Below, piece by piece: positions 1 through 6,005 of a stretch of DNA of 6,800 nucleotides. Origin of the DNA: Roseimaritima sp. (GTDB taxonomy: Bacteria; Planctomycetota; Planctomycetia; Pirellulales; Pirellulaceae); the NCBI GenBank assembly GCA_007124075.1, contig SLFV01000448.1:1-6800 (forward strand), written 5' to 3'. Positions within the stretch are counted from its first letter, which is position 1. Each line of letters begins with the position of its first letter. Under the pieces are notes generated by a model. That model searched no databases. It was not told where the DNA came from and saw only the letters and a program-made list of their open reading frames with translations. A program made the translations under genes and the position numbers.

Positions 1-1221
1 AAAACATGCATTCCCAACCCGCTTCCAGCGCGAGCATTCAATGGGGGCTTCGGTCGTTTGGCCGTGTGTCTCGGGCTGTTGTGGATGCTTCCCTCTGCTT
101 CCCCCTTGATGTCACAAGCGCCCGACGTTGCCCCGCCCCCCCCCAGGCCTCCGCAGGCTGAACCCGCCGCCGCGCCACAACGGTTTGAGCCACTGGAGCT
201 GAGAATCCCTGTTCGGGAGGCAGCCGTGGCCGACGATCGTCAAAGTCGAGGGCGGGTCAGCACGGTCGATGCGCAACGTACCGGTTTGGTTTTGCATGCC
301 ACTGCGGCCGGTGAGGTGCGAATGGAAATCCCAGCGCAAGCGCCAGGTCAGTTTTGGACCTTGTTGCCCGTGGAGGGGAATGTTGTGCGTCTGCAACTGG
401 TCCGCACGGGACGGTTGTGGTCACTGTCCGCGACCGATGTCACAGGCCCGATGACGGTGGCGCCGACGCGTCAGGAAACTAGGCAGTTGTGGCGAGCGGT
501 CTCCGATGGTGGTGGCGGAATCCGTTTGGACAGTCTTGCCTACCCGGGACGTTCACTAGCAGGAGCCGCCGACGGTTTAGTTAGGTTGGAACGCAGCAGT
601 CGCAGTGATGCACAGTATTGGTTGGTTCAGTACCAACCACCCCCTGCCGATCTATCGATTCCCGTAGTTCGTCTTCGACGCCCCGAGCATCGGATACTGG
701 AACCACTGGCGCCTGCTCAGGTTCGCCTGCGAAACTCGCATCGAAATGAGCTACTGGTGGTGCTGGGCGACCTCCGTACCGGACAAGTCGCTCGCCAGTT
801 ACGGATTCCAGCCGGTGGCATTTCAATGATCGAAATTCCGCGGGATCCTGGGGGTGTTCTGATCGAAAGGTACGAAATCCTGACACCGGACGGCTTTGTA
901 GCGATCGATGAAATTCAAACGCTGCTTGCCCCTGCCAGTTGGTTTGACCTTAGCGTTTATGAAATTTTCCTACAATCGATCGCCATCGACCGAACCGGGA
1001 AAAGCCCTCAAGCAATTGAAGACGTCAATTATCAACCGCGGAGCATTGGCTTTTTTGTCCTACCGCCGGGCAATCGTCTGGCAGACGATGTGGTTTTGGA
1101 TCCCTACCAAACGGCCGTGGCACAACAAAACCCTGGTGGGGCACGTCCACTCCAGCGACAATCCCCCACCCGACCCTCGGAAGATGTTTTGGAACGCACA
1201 CTCCGCGAACTTCGGCGTTAA
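1..1221 (+). CDS. Probably secreted hypothetical protein with ricin-type beta-trefoil-like repeats (5' partial)
   Basis: I recognise no named family and assign no function. The frame is open from base 1. The first possible starts inside the window are TTG at 58 and GTG at 64. A start at 58 would leave a hydrophobic leader (LAVCLGLLWMLPSA) with no basic residue before it, whereas the upstream in-frame codons supply arginines, so the true start is probably outside the window. Counting from TTG 58, a signal-peptide-like segment (about 1-20) is followed by a Pro/Ala-rich linker (22-41). Residues 97-193 hold repeated Q-x-x-W units (GQFWTLL, RQLWRAV, AQYWLVQ) with intervening glycine-bounded strands such as GIRLDSLAYPGRSL, as in ricin-type beta-trefoils. 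Residues 200-350 form a second, probably beta-rich region. The tail (355-387) is Gln/Pro/Arg-rich. It lies 49 bases before mch on the same strand, so cotranscription is possible. The trefoil reading is inference from spacing. Confidence 0.75.
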   Translation, partial: KTCIPNPLPARAFNGGFGRLAVCLGLLWMLPSASPLMSQAPDVAPPPPRPPQAEPAAAPQRFEPLELRIPVREAAVADDRQSRGRVSTVDAQRTGLVLHATAAGEVRMEIPAQAPGQFWTLLPVEGNVVRLQLVRTGRLWSLSATDVTGPMTVAPTRQETRQLWRAVSDGGGGIRLDSLAYPGRSLAGAADGLVRLERSSRSDAQYWLVQYQPPPADLSIPVVRLRRPEHRILEPLAPAQVRLRNSHRNELLVVLGDLRTGQVARQLRIPAGGISMIEIPRDPGGVLIERYEILTPDGFVAIDEIQTLLAPASWFDLSVYEIFLQSIAIDRTGKSPQAIEDVNYQPRSIGFFVLPPGNRLADDVVLDPYQTAVAQQNPGGARPLQRQSPTRPSEDVLERTLRELRR

Positions 1222-1270
1222 GCGTGCCTTCTCTGAATCCCGCACTCGATTTTCACCAGCACCGCAACTT

Positions 1271-2221
1271 ATGTCGCTTAACGAATCAGCATATCGGTTA
1301 GCACGGATCGTCGCCGACAATCCTCAGCTTGGCATCGAACCCCACACCATCGCGGGAGCGGAGGTTTTAGATTTCGGGGTCCAATCGCGAGGATCCTTGG
1401 CGGCGGGTCTGCTGCTGACGCGTCTTTGCATGGGGGACCAAGTCCAGGTGGCTCTGCAAGCCGACGATACCGCTGGTCCTGCCCTGCAGCCTGCGGTTAC
1501 GGTGCAAACAGATCGGCCGCTACTCGCCTGCCTGGGGTCACAGTACGCTGGCTGGCCAGTGCAGGCGGACGATTATTTCGCAATGGGGAGCGGGCCCTTC
1601 CGTCTATTGCGAGGTCGGGAACCAGTGCTGGAAAGCTTGGGGCTGGCTGAGCGGTCGAACGTTGCCGTTGGAGTTTTGGAGTCGACTGAGCTGCCTACTG
1701 CGGGAGCAGTCGCGGAAGTGGCCAATTGTGTAAATAGACCTGCAGAACATATGACCCTATGTGTTGCGCCCGCTGGTTCGTTGGCAGGGAGCATTCAAGT
1801 GGTTGCCCGCAGCGTTGAAACGGCCATGCACAAGTTACATGAATGTGGTTTTGATGCGCGTCAGGTTCGTGCGGGGTGGGGGGTCGCGCCGTTGCCGCCA
1901 ATCGCAAGACGGAACGATGTGGTGGGCGGAATCGGCCGCACGAATGATGCGATTCTTTATGGTGGTCGAGTCACACTGTGGGTCGATGTTGACCAAACCG
2001 AGGTCGAGCGCGTGATCGACCAAATTCCTAGCCAAGCTTCGCGAGACTACGGGCGACCGTTCGCGGAAGTCTTCAAGAGCTACGATTACGACTTCTACAA
2101 GGTCGACCCACGGCTGTTCAGCCCTGCGGTTGTGACGATCGTCAACCTTCGAACAGGCGCGGCGCGTCAATCCGGACGGCTTAATCCGGACGTTTTACAG
2201 CAGTCGTTTTTTGATAGTTGA
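1271..2221 (+). CDS. mch: Methenyltetrahydromethanopterin cyclohydrolase (Mch)
   Basis: Mch interconverts N5,N10-methenyl-H4MPT and N5-formyl-H4MPT in the cytoplasm; in bacteria this is a step of the tetrahydromethanopterin-linked oxidation of formaldehyde to formate. The 316-residue product has the usual family length and matches end to end: LDFGVQSRGSLAAGL (33-47), CLGSQYAGW (87-95), FAMGSGPFR (103-111), AGSIQVVARSVETAMHK (172-188), GRTNDAI (222-228), SRDYGRPFAEVFK (257-269) and a terminal LQQSF. Arg180 and Glu183 sit in the R-x-x-E arrangement of the pair implicated in catalysis in archaeal Mch. The frame stays open upstream to 908, but the ATG at 1271 gives the family's usual N-terminus (MSLNE) and avoids overlap with the preceding gene. 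No clear Shine-Dalgarno precedes it. No other H4MPT-pathway gene is visible, so its partners must lie elsewhere. MGSGPF replaces the more usual MGSGPA, a mild change. The identification is firm from motifs. Confidence 0.95.
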   Translation: MSLNESAYRLARIVADNPQLGIEPHTIAGAEVLDFGVQSRGSLAAGLLLTRLCMGDQVQVALQADDTAGPALQPAVTVQTDRPLLACLGSQYAGWPVQADDYFAMGSGPFRLLRGREPVLESLGLAERSNVAVGVLESTELPTAGAVAEVANCVNRPAEHMTLCVAPAGSLAGSIQVVARSVETAMHKLHECGFDARQVRAGWGVAPLPPIARRNDVVGGIGRTNDAILYGGRVTLWVDVDQTEVERVIDQIPSQASRDYGRPFAEVFKSYDYDFYKVDPRLFSPAVVTIVNLRTGAARQSGRLNPDVLQQSFFDS

Positions 2222-2361
2222 TCCCCTGAGGAAACAGGCTAGACCTTTCTGAATCGCAAGGTTCTATTCTCTTTTTGGGCATCGATCTTGTCGGAAATTC
2301 CATCATCCAAACGAATGTGAAGGCCCATCCGTCCGTTAGTCCGTAACTTGGGGAATCATCA
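2222..2361. other. Intergenic region between mch and sulfatase
   Basis: This 140-base gap between two plus-strand genes is long enough to hold a promoter for the sulfatase. I see no convincing -35/-10 pair and no strong hairpin followed by a T-tract. Just before the sulfatase start is a tandem imperfect 8-mer (2331-2346), and a GGGGA about 8 bases upstream of the ATG could act as a weak ribosome binding site. Confidence 0.5.
2331..2346. repeat. Tandem imperfect 8-mer (GTCCGTTA GTCCGTAA)
   Basis: Two abutting 8-base units differing at one position end 15 bases before the sulfatase ATG. This placement would suit an operator or a leader element, but two short units can easily arise by chance. 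No regulator can be named. Confidence 0.3.
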
Positions 2362-4233
2362 ATGAATGCCGTGCCATTTTGGATACGTCCGACAACATCG
2401 CGTGTCCCTTTTCGGTGGGTCTATGCTTTTGCCGCAGTGCTGATGGCGTATCAGGCCGCAGCCACGGCGCCCAACGTGTTGCTGATCATGACCGATGACC
2501 AAGGCTATGGTGATTTATCGATTCATGGCAATCCCTACTTGCAGACGCCTCACTTGGACAGTCTGGCACGCAGCAGCGTGCGGTTCGATCGCTTTTACGT
2601 AAACTCATTTTGTGCCCCGACCCGCGCGTCGTTGTTGACCGGGCGTCATTCGCTGCGCACCGGTTGTCATGGAGTCACACATCATCGGGAGGCGATGAAA
2701 CGAAGCGAAGTCACGATCGCGGCGGCACTGAGCGCGGCCGATTATCGGTCGACGTGCATTGGCAAGTGGCATAACGGCGAACAATACCCCTACACGCCGC
2801 AGGGGAAAGGGTTTGACGAATCGTTTGGTTTCAACAACGGCCATTGGAACACGTATTTTGATGCACCGCTGTTGCGAGGTTCGCGGTTCGAAGCGACCCA
2901 GGGGTATATCACGGACGTGTTGACCGATGAAGCAATCCGGTTCATTTCCGCCACCAAGCGTGCAGAACCAACGCAACCGTTTTTCTGCTACTTGTCGTAC
3001 AACGCGCCGCATTCGCCGTTCCAGGTCCCTGACCGCTACTTCGACAAATATAAGGCGATGGGGTTGGCCGACAAAGTCTCCGCGTATTTCGGAATGTGCG
3101 AAAATATTGACGACAATGTGGGGCGATTACTGGATTTCCTCCGCCAGGAAGCGTTATTGGATGACACGATCGTCATGTTTCTGTCGGACAACGGCGGTAC
3201 GGCGGGCGTATCCACCTACAACGCGGGAATGCGTGGCGGCAAGACCTCCGTCCATGAAGGAGGCTGCCGTGTACCCTTTTTTTGCCGCTGGTCCGCCGCT
3301 GGCTGGAGTGCACGCGATGTTCCCGAATTGGCATCCCACATCGACATTTTGCCAACGCTGTTGGATCTGTGCGGCGTGAGCGATTTTGCTGGCCCAGAAC
3401 TGGACGGAATCTCACTGCGGCCCCTCTTGGAACAGCAAGACCCATCAGACTGGCCACAACGAACCATTTTCACCCATAACCCAATCGATGAAACCAATCG
3501 TTATCCCGGTGCGGTGCGGACCAATCAGTATCGTCTGGTGCGCGAGATTCCCCGACCTCAGGGCGGTTCCAGTGCGAAGAACCGTGACGACGACGCTACG
3601 CCTTGGCAGTTGTATGATATGCTGGCGGACCCTGGCCAAGCGACCGATATCGCGGACCAGCACCGGGACATTGTAGCGCAGTTAAGTACCGCCTATGAAG
3701 CTTGGTTTGACGATGTTTCCAGCGAAGGCTTACAGCGGTTTCCGTTGCCGGTTGGTTACCCCCAACAGAACCCGGTCCGCTTGCATGCGCCGCAAGCCTT
3801 CTTTGATCCTCCGTTGCGGTTTGCCAACGGCCCCGGCTTTGCCAATGATTGGCTAACGAATTGGCGTTCGATTGGTGCCAAAGTGTGGTTCGATTTAAAC
3901 GTTGCTACGGCGGGCACGTACGCGGTCGTCCTCCGCCTGGGCATTGACCCTGCGGATGCTGGAGCGAAGCTGGAAATCGCAGCCGGGGAGCAAGTGGTAT
4001 CAACGATATTACCCACCGCCGCGGCACCGGAGATCCCGCTACCTGATCGCGACCCTCGCTCACGCGCCCGTTTTCGCAACCGCGATTGGTACTCACTGCC
4101 GGTCGGCACGCTTGATCTCCCGGCAGGGCGAACCCGCTTGGCCCTCGTTGCACGAACGCTGCCGGGCGATCAGGTAATGGACCTGAAGGAGGTGGAACTA
4201 AGCCTACGACAGATTGGCGACGCGGCGGACTAA
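2362..4233 (+). CDS. Secreted formylglycine-dependent sulfatase (S1 family type) with C-terminal accessory domain
   Basis: It hydrolyses sulfate esters; the substrate cannot be read from sequence, but planctomycete homologues are associated with sulfated polysaccharides. An N-terminal signal peptide (basic residues 9, 14 and 18, core about 19-30, likely cleavage near 34-36) implies export. The alkaline-phosphatase-fold core has every expected active-site element: metal ligands D45/D46 (LIMTDDQGYGD), the CxPxR signature CAPTR at 84-88 whose Cys84 would become formylglycine, TGRHSLRTG (93-101), GKWH (134-137), His217 in APHSPF, D276/N277 in SDNGG, and K294/H298 in GGKTSVHEGG. Residues about 480-615 form a beta-rich domain (TAGTYAVVLRLG, DLPAGRTRLAL, PGDQVMDLKEVEL) typical of long planctomycete arylsulfatases, possibly carbohydrate-binding. 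Maturation would need a formylglycine-generating enzyme, not seen here. It ends 99 bases from the convergent chimeric ORF. Family assignment is firm; specificity is unknown. Confidence 0.95.
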   Translation: MNAVPFWIRPTTSRVPFRWVYAFAAVLMAYQAAATAPNVLLIMTDDQGYGDLSIHGNPYLQTPHLDSLARSSVRFDRFYVNSFCAPTRASLLTGRHSLRTGCHGVTHHREAMKRSEVTIAAALSAADYRSTCIGKWHNGEQYPYTPQGKGFDESFGFNNGHWNTYFDAPLLRGSRFEATQGYITDVLTDEAIRFISATKRAEPTQPFFCYLSYNAPHSPFQVPDRYFDKYKAMGLADKVSAYFGMCENIDDNVGRLLDFLRQEALLDDTIVMFLSDNGGTAGVSTYNAGMRGGKTSVHEGGCRVPFFCRWSAAGWSARDVPELASHIDILPTLLDLCGVSDFAGPELDGISLRPLLEQQDPSDWPQRTIFTHNPIDETNRYPGAVRTNQYRLVREIPRPQGGSSAKNRDDDATPWQLYDMLADPGQATDIADQHRDIVAQLSTAYEAWFDDVSSEGLQRFPLPVGYPQQNPVRLHAPQAFFDPPLRFANGPGFANDWLTNWRSIGAKVWFDLNVATAGTYAVVLRLGIDPADAGAKLEIAAGEQVVSTILPTAAAPEIPLPDRDPRSRARFRNRDWYSLPVGTLDLPAGRTRLALVARTLPGDQVMDLKEVELSLRQIGDAAD

Positions 4234-4332
4234 TTGGATCACGAAGTCGATAACACGAACCCGCATTCCAGAAAGCCCCGGACCCTCCCCCAGCTCTCGA
4301 TTTTCTTTTGCTTTCGCATCGTCCCCAGAGGG
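4234..4332. other. Convergent intergenic region
   Basis: This 99-base stretch separates the convergent 3' ends of the sulfatase and the chimeric ORF. It has a T-rich patch on the plus strand (about 4301-4316) but no clear GC-rich hairpin before it, so I do not call an intrinsic terminator in either direction. Confidence 0.5.
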
Positions 4333-5097
4333 TCAGCCCCCTTTATCAATGGGCTGTTGGGGTTGCTCAGGCAATGCGTTTCGGACCACAAAGTCCACAA
4401 GCTTTTTGCTGCGAAAGAAACCGGGCCAATAATTGTGCCCCTGGTTTGGAACCACCTCCAAATCAATCGCCGCTGGGTTACCAGCGGCTTCGTACAAACG
4501 TTGCACGGTCGCGGAATTGGGTTCCAGCGGCACCACCTGATCCGGGGCCCCGTGAATCAGGAACACGGGTACCGCGGCGGCGGCGGCCAAGCGGTGGACG
4601 TGCGCAATCGGGTTGTGGGCTTCCAGGGAGTCTTGCAGTTGTTCTACGCTAAGCTCATACGCCTGCGCGGCAGTTTCCAAGCCAGGATAGGTCGTCAAAT
4701 CGAAGACGGGGTAAATCCCGGCTAGACCGGCGACCTTTGATACATTTCGCGATGCCCATTGGCTGACCCATAATCCGCCACGGCTACGCCCCAGCACCAC
4801 CGGTCGATCGGCAAAGCCGCGTTGCCGAGTCAGGTGCTGATACAGATCGGTCATCGTGTTTCGAACGACGTTTCCACCAGCGGCCGCAATCCGGTCCAAT
4901 TGAGGGATCAGTTTTTCCGCTGGCCATTGGAACAGGTTGTCGTCATCGCTGCCGCCAAGCAATAGTACCGGTTGGCCACGGTAAGACCAGTACCACGGAT
5001 TCTCAGGCCAAGGCTGAATTTCCTCCGCCAGCGACAAACCGTTCATGCTGCAAATGATACTCAAAGTGACGAAGGTCAAACGAAACAGGTTGCTCAT
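4333..5097 (-). CDS. Chimeric ORF: glycoside-hydrolase-like N-terminus fused to a truncated alpha/beta hydrolase
   Basis: The ATG at 5097 gives 254 residues; a TTG at 5112 would add five. The ATG is preferred because it begins a clean signal peptide (MSNLFRLTFVTLSIICS, cleavage near LSLA-EE). Residues here count from the TTG. Positions 30-87 (IQPWPENPWYWSYRGQPVLL, GGSDDDNLFQW, AAGGNVVRNTM) match the mature start of a secreted glycoside-hydrolase-like TIM-barrel family that normally continues with SDR and several hundred more residues. From about 88 the protein instead matches the later part of a planctomycete alpha/beta hydrolase: nucleophile elbow GRSRGG (Ser110), HNPI, acid Asp191 in GAPDQVVP and His226 in NQGHNYW. 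The hydrolase's early strands and oxyanion region are absent, so although the catalytic triad is present the enzyme probably cannot fold normally. It most likely arose by an in-frame deletion joining two neighbouring genes; assembly error or a functional fusion are alternatives. It may be a pseudogene with an open frame. Confidence 0.75.
   Translation of the reverse strand: MSNLFRLTFVTLSIICSMNGLSLAEEIQPWPENPWYWSYRGQPVLLLGGSDDDNLFQWPAEKLIPQLDRIAAAGGNVVRNTMTDLYQHLTRQRGFADRPVVLGRSRGGLWVSQWASRNVSKVAGLAGIYPVFDLTTYPGLETAAQAYELSVEQLQDSLEAHNPIAHVHRLAAAAAVPVFLIHGAPDQVVPLEPNSATVQRLYEAAGNPAAIDLEVVPNQGHNYWPGFFRSKKLVDFVVRNALPEQPQQPIDKGG
4843..4857 (-). other. Inferred fusion junction inside the chimeric ORF
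   Basis: The similarity switches from glycoside-hydrolase-like to alpha/beta-hydrolase-like at the codons for NTM/TDL. The glycoside hydrolase family usually reads NTMSD here, so the bases for M-(S/T)-D could come from either parent, consistent with a join at a few shared bases. The exact breakpoint cannot be set without the parental sequences. Confidence 0.5.
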
Positions 5098-5228
5098 GGC
5101 AATGAATCTCAAAGGGAGGAAATAGTCTGCGTTTTGCTGAGACGGGAGCTGATGGTCTTAGCAGGTCCTGCCGGTCGATGTGCTGACCATTGCCCCGCTG
5201 CAAAAACGTGCCGGGGGTGAAACTTAAC
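5098..5228. other. Intergenic region between response regulator and chimeric ORF
   Basis: This 131-base gap separates two minus-strand genes and should carry the promoter and leader of the chimeric ORF. I see no clear promoter consensus. No GGAGG-like site precedes the ATG on the minus strand (the purine run at 5114-5120 is on the plus strand). An 11-base palindrome, GCAGG-T-CCTGC, lies at 5161-5171, and a possible stem-loop lies next to the response regulator stop. Confidence 0.5.
5193..5216 (-). terminator. Possible stem-loop after the response regulator gene
   Basis: CCCCG and CGGGG arms can form a 5-bp GC stem, extended past one mismatch by three weaker pairs around a run of five A (T on the minus strand). 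It starts about 12 bases after the response regulator stop. There is no T-tract after the stem, so an intrinsic terminator is doubtful. Confidence 0.2.
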
Positions 5229-5990
5229 TTAGTCGATGGTTTGCGGATCGGAGTCCCGCTCCCATGGTTCAGACGGTTCCAACAGGAAGCGGTAGCCCGC
5301 ATCCCGGATCGTCAGCAGATGTACCGGCGAGGCGGGATTACGCTCGATCGCTTTTCTCAATCTCGCGATAAATTGGTCAACCGCGCGGGTTTGTAGATTT
5401 CCGCTCATTTCCCAAACCTCACGCAACAACTCTTGGCGACTGATGACGCGATCCGGATTCTCGACAAAGTATCTCAACAGCCGCAGTTCCTTTGGCGTCA
5501 TCCGGAACGACTTGCCTTCTCGGATGACCTGGTGAGTTTCAAAATTAATCTGCATGATCCCAAATTCAACTTCGGTTACGGCTTGCAATGCCACCGACGA
5601 ATTCACGTTTGCACTACGCGTGGAAAAGCCCAGCAAATTGCGGACGCGCGACAGCAGCTCCATCAGCTCAAACGGCTTAGAAAGATATTGGTTGGCACCC
5701 ACGTCAAAACCGCGGGTACGATCTTCCGCCAAAGTCCGTGCAGAGAGCATCAAGACCGGGACATCACAGCCCTGTTTGCGGATGGTTTCACATACGTCAT
5801 ATCCGCTCATGCCTGGAAGCATTAGATCTAAAACCACCAAATCAACCCCATCGGCATGTTTGCCTAGGATCCGCAGCGCGGTTGGCCCATCTTCGACCAA
5901 GGTGACACGAAACCCTTCGGCCTCCAGGTTGTACTTAATACCGACACCCAAGTGGCGTTCGTCTTCGACAACTAAGATATGTTGTCGCAT
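5229..5990 (-). CDS. OmpR/PhoB-family response regulator
   Basis: This cytoplasmic transcription factor is activated by phosphoryl transfer, most likely from the kinase encoded just upstream. The ATG at 5990 was chosen over the adjacent TTG at 5993 because an AAGGA sits seven bases before it. The product is 253 residues, normal for the family. The receiver domain (about 1-120) has the acidic pair E9/D10 (VVEDE), the phosphoacceptor D55 (VVLDLMLPG), S83 (LMLSA) and K105 (LSKPF). A linker leads to a winged-helix DNA-binding domain (about 145-236) with FRMTPKELRLLRYF, RVISRQELLREVW, AVDQFIARLRKAI and the wing IRDAGYRFLL. The region around 197-203 (GNLQTRAVD) fits the recognition-helix approach of this class. 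The physiological signal and target genes cannot be inferred from this sequence; the downstream hydrolase-like ORF is a possible but unproven target. Confidence 0.95.
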   Translation of the reverse strand: MRQHILVVEDERHLGVGIKYNLEAEGFRVTLVEDGPTALRILGKHADGVDLVVLDLMLPGMSGYDVCETIRKQGCDVPVLMLSARTLAEDRTRGFDVGANQYLSKPFELMELLSRVRNLLGFSTRSANVNSSVALQAVTEVEFGIMQINFETHQVIREGKSFRMTPKELRLLRYFVENPDRVISRQELLREVWEMSGNLQTRAVDQFIARLRKAIERNPASPVHLLTIRDAGYRFLLEPSEPWERDSDPQTID

Positions 5991-5997
5991 CAATAGG

Positions 5998-6002
5998 TCC
6001 TT
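5998..6002 (-). promoter_or_regulatory. Shine-Dalgarno site (AAGGA) of the response regulator gene
   Basis: Reading the minus strand, AAGGA lies seven bases before the ATG at 5990 and just after the kinase stop codon. It decides the start between the adjacent TTG and ATG. It is the only clear ribosome binding site in the window, and suits a second gene in an operon. Confidence 0.7.
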
Positions 6003-6005
6003 TCT

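Noticed and set aside
908..1270. In-frame upstream extension of the mch ORF (open from 908)
   Set aside because: It overlaps the end of the preceding gene and resembles nothing in Mch; the ATG at 1271 gives the normal family N-terminus and length.
2927..3379. Plus-strand open frame within the sulfatase in another frame
   Set aside because: It lies wholly inside conserved sulfatase coding sequence and its Arg/Thr-rich translation is typical of a frame shadow.
4301..4316. T-rich patch after the sulfatase as an intrinsic terminator
   Set aside because: No stable GC-rich hairpin directly precedes it.
4234..4725. Plus-strand open frame opposite the chimeric ORF
   Set aside because: It runs through the antisense of clear alpha/beta hydrolase motifs and has no recognisable domain of its own.
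5114..5120. GGGAGGA run near the start of the chimeric ORF as a Shine-Dalgarno site
   Set aside because: It is on the plus strand, while the gene is on the minus strand, where it reads TCCTCCC.
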